A stretch of 64,000 bases of DNA from Deltaproteobacteria bacterium (GTDB lineage: Bacteria; Desulfobacterota; Binatia; UBA9968): assembly GCA_016874755.1 (NCBI GenBank), contig VGTH01000015.1, positions 48,872 through 112,871 of the forward strand, in the 5' to 3' direction. The position numbers and the translations under genes were made by a program. Position 1 is the stretch's first letter, and every line of letters starts with the position of its first letter. Under the pieces are notes generated by a model that had not been told where the DNA came from, ran no database searches, and worked only from the letters and a program-made list of their open reading frames with translations. Below, piece after piece: positions 1 to 8,413 of this stretch.

Positions 1-1
1 C

Positions 2-763
2 GGTGAAGTGCAGGTGGGACTCATCGGGCCGACCCATGTGACTAACGCGGTGGCGGCGGGCGGCGACATGGTGATGTTCATGGGCAATCAGAACAACGTG
101 CGCTACATTTTGGTTGTCCACCCGAGCATCAAGCGGCCCGAAGACTTGAAGGGCAAGCGCATCGCCATCGGCGCCAGCCAAGCGGGGCTCGCCTCGCTGG
201 CGACCCATGCGGCGTTGGATCACATGGGGCTCAACGCCAAGCGCGATAACGTCACGCTGCTCTTAATCGGCGAGGAGCCGCTGCGGCTGGCCGCCTTACA
301 GACCGGCAACGTCCAGGGAACGTTGATCGCGCCGGAGTTGGCCGGCGTCGCGGCGAGCCAAGGCTTTCCGATCCTGCTCGACATGGCCAAGCTCAATATT
401 CCCTTCCAAGCGAGCGGCATGGTGACCACACGGCGCATCATGAAAGCCGATCCTATCATGCTCGAAAGGGTCGGCCGGGCGACCGTCGAGTCGATTCAAT
501 ACATTCGCAACCCGGCCAACAAGAAGACTGTCTTGGGCATCATGACGAAGAATCTCAAACTCTCGAAGCCTGACAAAATCGAGCTGTCGTACAACGATCT
601 CGTCGAAGAGTTGCCGCGCAGCATTTGCCCGACGGTGCCGGGGGTGCGCTCGGTGATGAAGTTCATGGCCGATCTCGGCTTGAACGCCAAAGCGGCCCAG
701 ATGAAGACCGACGAGGTTGTCGACCTGACGCTCTGCAAACGTTTGGGAGGGGATGGCAACTGA
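2..763 (+). CDS. ABC transporter substrate-binding protein, NMT1/THI5-like, 5'-partial
   Basis: This is a periplasmic binding protein of the NMT1/THI5-like (SsuA/TauA) class, cut by the left edge of the window, so its signal peptide and first strand are missing. The frame is open from base 2. Visible family features are the stretch around 'IKRPEDLKGKRIAIG', typical of lobe 1 of these proteins, and the alternating hinge regions that follow. It ends in a normal TGA at 761-763, which matters because UGA is also read through elsewhere in the window. A second protein of the same class follows 80 bases downstream, but no permease or ATPase is adjacent, so the ligand cannot be named. Confidence 0.8.
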   Translation, partial: GEVQVGLIGPTHVTNAVAAGGDMVMFMGNQNNVRYILVVHPSIKRPEDLKGKRIAIGASQAGLASLATHAALDHMGLNAKRDNVTLLLIGEEPLRLAALQTGNVQGTLIAPELAGVAASQGFPILLDMAKLNIPFQASGMVTTRRIMKADPIMLERVGRATVESIQYIRNPANKKTVLGIMTKNLKLSKPDKIELSYNDLVEELPRSICPTVPGVRSVMKFMADLGLNAKAAQMKTDEVVDLTLCKRLGGDGN

Positions 764-782
764 CTAAAAGATCGATGGATTA

Positions 783-812
783 TTGCATGCTACGACATTG
801 GGCGTATATGAT
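783..812 (+). promoter_or_regulatory. Possible sigma-70-type promoter
   Basis: A TTGCAT hexamer (783-788) is followed after 18 bases by TATGAT (807-812), a good -10 match with a weak -35. It sits in the gap between two binding-protein genes and would start transcription about 25 bases before the likely TTG start of the second. Confidence 0.3.
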
Positions 813-844
813 CTTTTCATTAATTGAAAACGGAGAACGCAAAA

Positions 845-1849
845 TTGAAACTTTTCGGAACGGTTCGGCCATTCCTGCTTAGCGCTCTAGTCCTCAGCTT
901 CCTGCTGCTTCACACATCTCGCTCCACTTGGGCGAGGGACAGGCTGGTTATTGGCTACACCGCGATTACAGGCATCAAGGCGGGCCTGTGGGTTGCCGAA
1001 GATGCCGGGATCTTTGACAAGCACAACATTCAAGCCGACATGATTTTGGTTACCTCGGCATCGAAGATGGTGCAGGCCATGCTTGGCGGCGACGTGCCGT
1101 TTGCCGCGGCGGGCGGCAACGCCGCCGTCGATGCCAGTCTCTCCGGCGCCGATATGGTGATGCTCGGTGTGCTCGCCAAGGTGCCGGCGTTTTACATCAT
1201 GGCGCTGCCGGAGATCAAAACCATCGAAGATTTGCGCGGCAAGCCGGTGGGGGTGACGCGCTTCGGTTCGTCCACCGATTTCACCATGCGCTATCTGTTG
1301 CGTAAGCATGGGATGAATCCAGACCGTGACGTGACGATGATTCAAGCCGGCGATTTGAACGCGGCGGCGGCGATGCTCAAGACCAAGGCGATCGTTGCGG
1401 CGCCGTTTTCAAGCCCAGCCAATTTGCGCGCACAGGAAACGGGCGCGCGGTCATTGCTCAACATGGGGACGGCAGGCGTTTACTTTCCCCATGATGCTCT
1501 GATGGCGCGCCGGTCATTCGTTGCGGCCAACGAAGATCTCGTGCGCCGGCTGACTCGCGCCTACTCCGAGGGTGTGCACCGGCTGTTCACCGATCCGGCG
1601 GCTGGCAAGAAGGCAGTGCGAAAATATGCGCGGACGAGTGATCCCAAAGTTATTGACGCGGTCTATCAGTACGCCCTCGACTATGTGGAAAAGATCCCCT
1701 ACAACTCGAAGGAAGCGGTGCAGGAGGTTTTGAGCCAGGCCGCGGTGCGTAATCCTAAAGCGAAGGACGCCAAGCCAGAGAGCTTCTACGATGATCGGTT
1801 CGTCAAAGAGTTGGATGGGCAGGGTTTTTATAAGCAGCTTTGGAAATAA
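845..1849 (+). CDS. ABC transporter substrate-binding protein, NMT1/THI5-like
   Basis: Complete periplasmic binding protein of about 334 residues. It begins with a clear Sec signal peptide (hydrophobic 'FLLSALVLSFLLL' core, cleavage near 'STWA-RDRL'). The mature part starts 'LVIGYTAITGIKAGLWVAEDAGIF', the classic lobe-1 opening of the NMT1/SsuA class, and contains 'TIEDLRGKPVGV'. The longest frame opens at a TTG at 824. I prefer the in-frame TTG at 845 because a GGAGA at 832-836 lies at the right distance from it. It shares its class with the partial gene upstream. No permease is in reach, so it either works with a distant transporter or has another binding role. The substrate is unknown; sulfonates, pyrimidine precursors and aromatic acids are all known for the class. 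Confidence 0.8.
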   Translation: MKLFGTVRPFLLSALVLSFLLLHTSRSTWARDRLVIGYTAITGIKAGLWVAEDAGIFDKHNIQADMILVTSASKMVQAMLGGDVPFAAAGGNAAVDASLSGADMVMLGVLAKVPAFYIMALPEIKTIEDLRGKPVGVTRFGSSTDFTMRYLLRKHGMNPDRDVTMIQAGDLNAAAAMLKTKAIVAAPFSSPANLRAQETGARSLLNMGTAGVYFPHDALMARRSFVAANEDLVRRLTRAYSEGVHRLFTDPAAGKKAVRKYARTSDPKVIDAVYQYALDYVEKIPYNSKEAVQEVLSQAAVRNPKAKDAKPESFYDDRFVKELDGQGFYKQLWK

Positions 1850-1885
1850 TTGAAAATTGAAAATGGAAAATTGAAAATTTTCGGA
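1850..1885. repeat. AT-rich heptamer-like tandem word repeat
   Basis: Just after the stop codon the word TTGAAAA(T) recurs four times and ends in a TTTTCGGA core. A degenerate version of the same words lies at 824-855, across the start of the upstream gene, so one element type flanks that gene on both sides. Confidence 0.6.
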
Positions 1886-1940
1886 ATCCGTAGTGCCAAG
1901 AGGCACTGTTGATACAGACAATTGAAGTGCCGCCAGTCCA

Positions 1941-3404
1941 ATGGAAGAAATTCACATAGTCGATACTACGCTGCGCGACGGCGACATCAGTCTGTGGGCT
2001 TATGGCATGACCACGGGCATGATGCTGCCGACGCTGCGCCATTTGGACGAAGCCGGTTTCGACTCCATGGAATTTTTCTTGCAGCAGCGCTTCAAGAAAT
2101 TTGTCCGCGAGCACAAGGAAGATCCGTGGGATTGGCTGCGATTGGGCACGAAAGAAATCAAGAAAACCCGGCTGCGCTATCACGGTGGCATCCACAGCGG
2201 CTTTGAGTTTATTCCGGAGTGCATTCGCAAGCTGGTGATCAAGACGGTCGCCAAATACGGTGTCGACCTCACCCGCACGTCGAGCTTCTGGAACGATTTC
2301 GATGAGCTCGCCCATGAGACCAAGGAGCTGCGCGAGCTGGGCATGGAGGCGGTGGTCAACTTAATCTATTCGATCTCACCACGCCACACCGACGCGTACT
2401 ACGAACAGAAAGCCAAGGACGCCGCGGCGATCAAGCCCTATCGCATCTGCTTCAAAGATGTTGGCGGCATGCTCACGCCCGAGCGCACGCGCGACTTGGT
2501 GCGATTGATCAAGCGGCACACCGGCGACATTCCCATTGAATTCCACGCCCACTGCAACAACGGTCTCGCGCCGTTCAACCTGCTCGAAGCGGTGAAAGAA
2601 GGGATTCGCATCGTGCACACGGCGATCCCGCCGCTGGCCAACGGCTCGTCGCAGCCGTCAGTGTTCAACGTCGCCCATAATTTGACCGCTTTGGGCTACA
2701 AGCCGTTGGTGAATCTCGACGCGCTGCCGCCGGTGAGCGAACATCTCTCGGCGGTGGCCCAGCAGGCCAACTTGCCGATCGGCGCGCCGCGCGAATACGA
2801 CCAGGCGTGGTATCGCCATCAGATCCCGGGCGGAATGATTTCCAATCTTTTGCATCAACTGAAACTCATGGGCAAAGGCGACAAGCTCGACGAAGTGCTG
2901 GAAGAGACGGCGCTGGTGCGCGCTGAGTTGGGCTATCCGATCATGGTAACGCCGCTGTCGCAGTTTGTCGGTGCCCAGGCGGCGATTAACGTGATGGTGG
3001 GCGAGCACTATAAGGAAGTGACCGATCAGGTGATCCAATACGCGCTGGGTCAGTGGGGCAACGAAGGCAGCGCGCATATGGATAACGAGGTCAGAGCGAA
3101 GATCCTCGATCGCAAACGGGCGCGCGAGCTGGCCGAGGTGAAACATGCTGAGCCGACGCTCGAAGAAGTGCGGCGCCAGTACGGCGGCGCGCATTTGTCG
3201 GACGAAGAGTTGATTCTGCGCTACTATGCGGGACCGGAGTTTGTCGACGCGCTCAAATCGGCGCCGCCGCGGAAGGAATATCTCGACGGGCGCAAGCCGT
3301 TGGTGCGACTGATGGAAGAGATCGGCAAGAGAAAACAAACCGGGTATGTTTCGATTCGGAGGGGAGATTTTTCGCTTGAGCTGCGCAGAGCAAGTGTCGA
3401 TTGA
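1941..3404 (+). CDS. HMGL-like / pyruvate carboxylase-type carboxyltransferase subunit without biotin domain
   Basis: A 487-residue TIM-barrel carboxyltransferase of the HMG-CoA lyase / pyruvate carboxylase subunit B / oxaloacetate decarboxylase alpha family. Residues 5-15 give the 'DTTLRDG' metal and substrate loop, and 'IEFHAHCNNG' near residue 200 supplies the second metal-binding His pair. The later region (about 290-470) resembles the PYC_OADA domain. The usual C-terminal biotinyl domain with its MKM lysine is absent, and no biotin carboxylase is adjacent. It may therefore work with a separate biotin carrier or be an aldolase-like relative. It lies between two groups of solute-binding protein genes on the same strand. 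The family is clear; the reaction is not. Confidence 0.75.
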   Translation: MEEIHIVDTTLRDGDISLWAYGMTTGMMLPTLRHLDEAGFDSMEFFLQQRFKKFVREHKEDPWDWLRLGTKEIKKTRLRYHGGIHSGFEFIPECIRKLVIKTVAKYGVDLTRTSSFWNDFDELAHETKELRELGMEAVVNLIYSISPRHTDAYYEQKAKDAAAIKPYRICFKDVGGMLTPERTRDLVRLIKRHTGDIPIEFHAHCNNGLAPFNLLEAVKEGIRIVHTAIPPLANGSSQPSVFNVAHNLTALGYKPLVNLDALPPVSEHLSAVAQQANLPIGAPREYDQAWYRHQIPGGMISNLLHQLKLMGKGDKLDEVLEETALVRAELGYPIMVTPLSQFVGAQAAINVMVGEHYKEVTDQVIQYALGQWGNEGSAHMDNEVRAKILDRKRARELAEVKHAEPTLEEVRRQYGGAHLSDEELILRYYAGPEFVDALKSAPPRKEYLDGRKPLVRLMEEIGKRKQTGYVSIRRGDFSLELRRASVD

Positions 3405-3430
3405 ATGCACAAAGTGATTTCCGACCTCCA

Positions 3431-3527
3431 CTCCCTTTGGGAAGGGATTGAGGTGAGGGCGCATCGTGGCGCGATTCTGCCACACTTCGAACAGCCCTCA
3501 CCCTAGCCCTCTCCCAAAGGGCGAGGG
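3431..3527. repeat. Imperfect inverted repeat, CCCTCTCCC family
   Basis: The left arm at 3431-3460 (CTCCCTTTGGGAAGGG, then GGTGAGGGC) faces the right arm at 3494-3527 (GCCCTCACCCTAGCCC, then CTCCCAAAGGG). About 33 bases of loop lie between them. The whole gap between the carboxyltransferase and the first family-5 binding protein is mostly this element. A short relative lies at 52422-52443. Confidence 0.7.
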
Positions 3528-3603
3528 AACCGGATCGTCTCAGTGCCGCACTGATGCTTTTTGTCGAAAAGAGGACTAACAATTCCAATGTGACGGAGGT
3601 TCT

Positions 3604-5124
3604 ATGAAATCACGATTAGTGCAATCGTTATTCGTATGGGCAAGCGTTTTGATATCGTTAGGATCGGCGCGCCAGCTCAGTGCGGAAACGCGCATCTCGG
3701 TGGGCGTCACCGAGACGATGGAGACGTTCAACCCCTACGGTGAGAGCGTCTCATTGATGTATAGCGTGTGGTGTCAGGTGCTGGGCTGCCTCGGCACCTA
3801 CGATTTCGCCCAGGGTAAGAATGTAGGTCTCTTGGTCGAACGTTGGGAGACCAAAGACCCGAAGACCTGGTATTTCTACCTGCGGAAAGACGCGCGTTTT
3901 CACGACGGCTCGCCGGTGACGGCCGAAGACGTGGTGCACTCGCTGCGGCGCACGCGCGACGATCCCTATACCAAACAGAGGCAATTGATTGCGCCGGTGG
4001 CGAGCGAAAGTGTCGTGGATAGCCATACGGTTAAGGTCGTCACTAAAGAACCCACCGCGCCGTTGCTCGATTACCTCTTTGATCGCATCATCATCACCAG
4101 CAAAGCTGTCTACGACAAATACGGCCCGGAGGTGACCGACCGGCAATATCCCATCGGCGCCGGGCCATACAAGTTTCGCGAGCTGATTCCCGGCCAACGC
4201 CTGGTGATCGGCAAAGACCCGCGCCACCCGATGTGGAAGCAGCACAAACAAGCGCCGGACGAAATCGTTTTTCGCATCATGCGCGAGCCGGAACAGCGGG
4301 TCACTGCGTTGCTGAACAACGAAATCCAGGTCGCCATGTTTGTGCCGCCGCATATGCGCGAGCGGGTGGATCGCAGCGCCAACCACAAGATCGCCAAATT
4401 CAACAGCGCAGAAGTGATGTTTCTGGCGATGATGCCTAAGTTCAAGCCGTGGGATAACAAGCTTTTGCGCCAGGCTGTGACCTATGCCATCGACCGCGAC
4501 ACGATCGTCAAAACCATTTTGCGCGGAGAGGCCGATCGCATCGAGGGGCCGCTGGCGAGCGGCATGTTCGCGTTTGACCCTAATCTGCAGCCGCGCCAGA
4601 CCTACAATCCGGAAAAAGCCAAAGAGCTCGTCAAGCAGGCCGGCTATCCCAACGGCCTCGATGTCGAGCTGTTCACACCGGTCAACCGCTACACTTTCGA
4701 TAAACAATTGACCGAAGCGATGGTGCCGATGCTCACCGCCGTCGGCATCCGCACCAAACTGATGACGCCCGAATGGGCGACGCTGTGGGCCAACGTGCAA
4801 ACCGGCAAAGTGCCGTTCTACTACATGGGGCGCGGCAGCGTCGTCGATCCGAGCGCGTATCTGGCGCAATATTTCGAGACCGGCGGCTCGCCGCGCATCG
4901 GTTTTTCCCATCCGAAAGTGGACGAGTTGTTGGCGCAGGAGCGGCAGACGTTTGACGTCGAAAAGCGCAAAAGAGTCCTGCGCCAGGCGATGAGCGTGAT
5001 CAACGAGGAGGCGCCGGCGGCGTTTTTATGGCGCCACCAGCTCTATTTCGGCATGAGCAAAAACATCGATTACAATCCGTTGCCCAGCGAGCGGCTTTAC
5101 GGTTGGAACATCAAAGTCAAATAA
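3604..5124 (+). CDS. ABC transporter substrate-binding protein, family 5 (peptide/nickel type), copy 1
   Basis: A 506-residue periplasmic binding protein of the DppA/OppA/NikA family (SBP_bac_5). A signal peptide is cleaved near 'QLSA-ETRIS'; there is no lipobox cysteine. The mature protein opens with 'VGVTETMETFNPYGES' and has the family segments 'FHDGSPVTAEDVVHS' and 'GAGPYKFRELIPGQRLV'. A GGAGG lies seven bases before the ATG. Two very similar genes follow directly (5264 and 6804), sharing long identical stretches such as 'APDEIVFR.MREPEQRVTALL'. None has a permease or ATPase beside it. The three mature N-termini are nearly the same, suggesting related ligands with differences in the binding cleft. 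Confidence 0.88.
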   Translation: MKSRLVQSLFVWASVLISLGSARQLSAETRISVGVTETMETFNPYGESVSLMYSVWCQVLGCLGTYDFAQGKNVGLLVERWETKDPKTWYFYLRKDARFHDGSPVTAEDVVHSLRRTRDDPYTKQRQLIAPVASESVVDSHTVKVVTKEPTAPLLDYLFDRIIITSKAVYDKYGPEVTDRQYPIGAGPYKFRELIPGQRLVIGKDPRHPMWKQHKQAPDEIVFRIMREPEQRVTALLNNEIQVAMFVPPHMRERVDRSANHKIAKFNSAEVMFLAMMPKFKPWDNKLLRQAVTYAIDRDTIVKTILRGEADRIEGPLASGMFAFDPNLQPRQTYNPEKAKELVKQAGYPNGLDVELFTPVNRYTFDKQLTEAMVPMLTAVGIRTKLMTPEWATLWANVQTGKVPFYYMGRGSVVDPSAYLAQYFETGGSPRIGFSHPKVDELLAQERQTFDVEKRKRVLRQAMSVINEEAPAAFLWRHQLYFGMSKNIDYNPLPSERLYGWNIKVK

Positions 5125-5134
5125 GAATCGAAAA

Positions 5135-5158
5135 CCCTCGCCCGCTTGCGGGCGAGGG
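5135..5158. repeat. Perfect 10-bp stem hairpin
   Basis: CCCTCGCCCG and CGGGCGAGGG flank a CTTG tetraloop. A G run rather than a T run follows, so it is more likely a small repeat or RNA-stabilising hairpin than an intrinsic terminator. It sits directly after the first of three tandem binding-protein genes and may set different transcript levels for copy 1 and the later copies. Confidence 0.65.
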
Positions 5159-5263
5159 CGGGGGGGTCCATCTTACCGCGTTGATGTCGGAAGACGAGGT
5201 CCTTCGCCCATCGGCTCAGGCTGACAAAGCTGTCGATTTCCCTATGGTAGCATAGGAGCAGGT

Positions 5264-6790
5264 ATGAAGCAGCATAGTTTTGGATTGTTTGCCTTTGCGC
5301 TTGCGCTTACGGTTACGGCAGGGCTGTGCTCGACAGCGAGCCGCGCCGCTGAAACTCGCGTCTCGGTCGGCGTTACCGAGACCATGGAAACGTTTAATCC
5401 CTACGGCGACAGCGTGGCGTTGATGTACGGCGTCTGGTGTCAGGTGTTGGGCTGTCTCGGAACCTATGATTTTGACAAGGGTCAGTATGTTGGAACAATC
5501 GCGGAGCGCTGGGAAGTCAAGGATCCCAACAACTGGATCTTCCACGTGCGCAAAGGAGTGAAATTTCACAACGGCACGCGCGTGACGGCGCATGATATCG
5601 TTCACTCCATAGGGCGTGCACGCAAGGATCCGCTGAGCAAGCAGACGATTATTGTTGCCGCCGTGGCGAGCGAAAAAGCCTTGGACGATTACACCGTTCA
5701 ATTGACGACGAAAATTCCCACGGCGCCGCTGCTCGACTATCTCTTCGACCTGCTGATCATCACCAGCAAGGATCTGTACGACAAGTATGGTCCGGAGGTG
5801 GCCGACCGGCAGTATCCCATAGGTGCAGGACCCTACAAGTTCCGCGAATTGATTCCCGGCCAACGTTTGGTGATCGGCAAAGACAAAACGCACCCGATGT
5901 GGAAGCAGTATCCGCAGGCGCCCGATGAAATTGTTTTTCGCATCATGCGCGAGCCGGAGCAGCGGGTGACGGCGCTACTCAGCAACGAAATCCAAATCGC
6001 CCAATTCGTGCCGCCCCATATGCGCGAGCGGGTGGAGAATAGCCCCAACCATAGGATCGTAAAACTTCTCGCTAACGAGCTCATGTTTTTGGCCATGATG
6101 AATAAAGTTAAGCCGTGGGATAATAAGCTGGTGCGCCAAGCGGTGGCCTACGCGATCGATCGCGACACGATTATCAAAACTTTGCTGCGTGGCGAGGCGT
6201 CGAGGCTCGATGGTCCTTTGGGCGAGGGGCAGTATGGCTACGATCCCAATTTGCAGCCGAAATACACTTACAATCCGGAGAAAGCTAAAGAACTTCTAAA
6301 GCAGGCCGGTTATCCGAATGGTGTCGACGTGGAGCTGCAAACCCCGGTGGGGCGGTACACTCTCGACAAACAACTGACTGAAGCGATGATTCCGATGCTC
6401 AACGCGGCGGGCTTTCGCGCCAAGCTGCTGACACCGGACTGGGCGACGCTATGGGCTAACGTCCAAGTCGGCAAGGTACCGTTCTACTACATGGGCCGCG
6501 GTAGCGTGCTCGATCCTAGCCTCGCGCTGGCGCAGTATTTCGAAACCGGCGCATCGCCGCGCATCGGTTATTCCAATCCCAAAGTAGACGAACTACTGCA
6601 GCAGGAGCGACAAACTTTCGATCCGGCGAAACGCAAAAAGATTCTGGCACAAGCGATGAGCTTGATCACGGAAGATGCCCCGGCGCATTTTCTTTGGCGC
6701 CATCAGTTGTTTTTTGGCATGGCCAAGAACGTCGAGTACCGGCCGCTGCCCAATGAGCGGATTTATGGCTGGAACATAAAAGTAAAGTAG
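5264..6790 (+). CDS. ABC transporter substrate-binding protein, family 5, copy 2
   Basis: Second of the three tandem SBP_bac_5 paralogs, 508 residues, with a Sec signal peptide cleaved near 'SRA-AETR'. The start is supported by an AGGAG ten bases upstream. It is closer to copy 3 than to copy 1; for example both read 'DGPLGEGQYGYDPNLQP' where copy 1 has 'EGPLASGMFAFDPNLQP', and both end with 'AKNVEYRPLP.ERI'. Only 13 bases separate it from copy 3, so copies 2 and 3 are surely co-transcribed. Like its neighbours it has no cognate membrane or ATPase gene here. Confidence 0.88.
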   Translation: MKQHSFGLFAFALALTVTAGLCSTASRAAETRVSVGVTETMETFNPYGDSVALMYGVWCQVLGCLGTYDFDKGQYVGTIAERWEVKDPNNWIFHVRKGVKFHNGTRVTAHDIVHSIGRARKDPLSKQTIIVAAVASEKALDDYTVQLTTKIPTAPLLDYLFDLLIITSKDLYDKYGPEVADRQYPIGAGPYKFRELIPGQRLVIGKDKTHPMWKQYPQAPDEIVFRIMREPEQRVTALLSNEIQIAQFVPPHMRERVENSPNHRIVKLLANELMFLAMMNKVKPWDNKLVRQAVAYAIDRDTIIKTLLRGEASRLDGPLGEGQYGYDPNLQPKYTYNPEKAKELLKQAGYPNGVDVELQTPVGRYTLDKQLTEAMIPMLNAAGFRAKLLTPDWATLWANVQVGKVPFYYMGRGSVLDPSLALAQYFETGASPRIGYSNPKVDELLQQERQTFDPAKRKKILAQAMSLITEDAPAHFLWRHQLFFGMAKNVEYRPLPNERIYGWNIKVK

Positions 6791-6803
6791 AAACGGAGAC
6801 AAT

Positions 6804-8330
6804 ATGAAAATCGGTGGGTCGCTACGTCTGATTGTTTTGGCTTTTTCCCTGTCAGTCGCTCCCGGGTTGCCGCCGCGCGCCGCCCAGGCCGCAGAGACTC
6901 GCATCTCCATCGGCGTGACGGAGACGATGGACACCTTCAATCCCTACGCCGATAGCGTGTCACTCATGTACAGCGTGTGGTGCCAGGTGTTGGGCTGCCT
7001 CGGGACTTATGATTTCGACAAAGCGCAGCATGTCGGGCTGGTGTTGGAAAAATGGGAAGTGAAAGATCCCAATAACTGGCTGTTTCATGTGCGCAAGGGG
7101 CTCAAGTTTCACAACGGCACACCGGTGACGGCGCATGATGTCGTGCATTCGATGGGGCGGACGCGCAAGGACCCGCAGAGTAAGCAAACGCAGAATATCT
7201 CGGCGGTGGCGAGCGAAAAGGCGCTCAACGATTACACGGTCCAAGTTACCACCAAGATTCCGACCGCGCCGCTGCTGGATTATCTCTTCGACCGCATCAT
7301 CATTACCAGCAAAGATCTCTACGATAAGCTGGGACCCGAGCAGGCTGACAAGCAGCCCTTCGGCGCGGGCCCGTACAAGTTTCGCGAACTGATCCCCGGC
7401 CAGCGTTTGGTCATCGGCAAAGATCGATCCCATCCCATGTGGAAACAGTATCCCCAGGCACCCGATGAGATTGTGTTCCGCTTGATGCGGGAGCCGGAGC
7501 AGCGGGTGACTGCGCTGTTGAATAACGAGATTCAGATCGCGCAGTTTGTGCCGCCGCATTTGCGTGAGCGCGTTGAGCGCAGTGCCAATCATAGGATTGT
7601 CAATTTTCACACCGCGGAAATTATGTTCCTGGCGATGCAGCCGAAAGTAAAACCCTGGGATAACAAACTGGTGCGCCAGGCAGTAGCCCATGCGATCGAC
7701 CGCGATACCATCATCAAGACGCTGTTGCGCGGCGAAGCGGCGCGGCTCGATGGACCGCTGGGCGAGGGACAGTATGGCTACGATCCCAACCTGCAACCTA
7801 GGTACACCTACAATCCCGAGAAGGCACGCGAGCTGTTAAAGCAGGCCGGTTATCCCAATGGCGTCGACGTCGAGCTGCAAACGCCGGTGGGGCGCTATAC
7901 GCTGGATAAGCAAATCACTGAAGCGATGGTTCCCATGCTTAACGCGGCCGGCTTCCGCGCCAAGCTGCTGACACCGGATTGGGCGACGCTGTGGGCCAAC
8001 GTGCAGGTCGGCAAAGTGCCTTTCTACTATATGGGCCGCGGCGGTGTCGTCGACCCAAGCGCTGCGCTGGCGCAATACTTTGAGACGGGTGCGTCGCCGC
8101 GCATCGGCTTTTCCAATCCCAAGGTCGATGAGCTGCTAAAACAGGAGCGGCAAACCTTCGAGCCCGCCAAGCGCAAGAAGCTCTTGGCCGAAGCGATGAG
8201 CGTGATCACCGAAGAAGCGCCGGCGCACTTTCTCTGGCGCCATCAGCTGCTCTTCGGCATGGCGAAAAACGTCGAGTATCGGCCGCTGCCGAGCGAGCGG
8301 ATTTTTGGCTGGAATATGAAGGTGAGATAA
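6804..8330 (+). CDS. ABC transporter substrate-binding protein, family 5, copy 3
   Basis: Third of the tandem SBP_bac_5 genes, 508 residues. The signal peptide ends in 'RAAQA-AETR', and a CGGAGA ribosome site precedes the ATG. The sequence matches copy 2 over most of its length, with changes concentrated in short segments ('HTAEIMFLAMQPKVKPW' against 'LANELMFLAMMNKVKPW' in copy 2). A one-residue deletion in 'ADKQPFGAGPYK', where the other copies have 'DRQYPIGAGPYK', marks it out. The array is followed by a short AT-rich repeat and then a convergent gene, so the group ends without a transporter core. Confidence 0.88.
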   Translation: MKIGGSLRLIVLAFSLSVAPGLPPRAAQAAETRISIGVTETMDTFNPYADSVSLMYSVWCQVLGCLGTYDFDKAQHVGLVLEKWEVKDPNNWLFHVRKGLKFHNGTPVTAHDVVHSMGRTRKDPQSKQTQNISAVASEKALNDYTVQVTTKIPTAPLLDYLFDRIIITSKDLYDKLGPEQADKQPFGAGPYKFRELIPGQRLVIGKDRSHPMWKQYPQAPDEIVFRLMREPEQRVTALLNNEIQIAQFVPPHLRERVERSANHRIVNFHTAEIMFLAMQPKVKPWDNKLVRQAVAHAIDRDTIIKTLLRGEAARLDGPLGEGQYGYDPNLQPRYTYNPEKARELLKQAGYPNGVDVELQTPVGRYTLDKQITEAMVPMLNAAGFRAKLLTPDWATLWANVQVGKVPFYYMGRGGVVDPSAALAQYFETGASPRIGFSNPKVDELLKQERQTFEPAKRKKLLAEAMSVITEEAPAHFLWRHQLLFGMAKNVEYRPLPSERIFGWNMKVR

Positions 8331-8413
8331 TAATGGGCAATGGATAATGGATAATTTTCGGAGAGGGGGTTGGGCGTTATCAATTGTCCATTATGCATTA
8401 TCAATTGTGGGTA
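8331..8413. repeat. AT-rich word-type inverted repeat (ATTATCCATT family)
   Basis: The words AATGGATAATGGATAATTTTCGG (8340-8362) face ATCAATTGTCCATTATGCATT (8380-8400) in inverted form around a G-rich centre. The right edge runs into the 3' end of the convergent flavoprotein gene, so its last codons may come from the element. The TTTTCGGA core is the same as in the repeats at 846 and 1872. Confidence 0.6.

Noticed and set aside
3751..4911. Long minus-strand open frames opposite the binding-protein genes
   Set aside because: They mirror the codon structure of GC-rich genes on the other strand, have His/Arg-rich nonsense composition and no ribosome sites.
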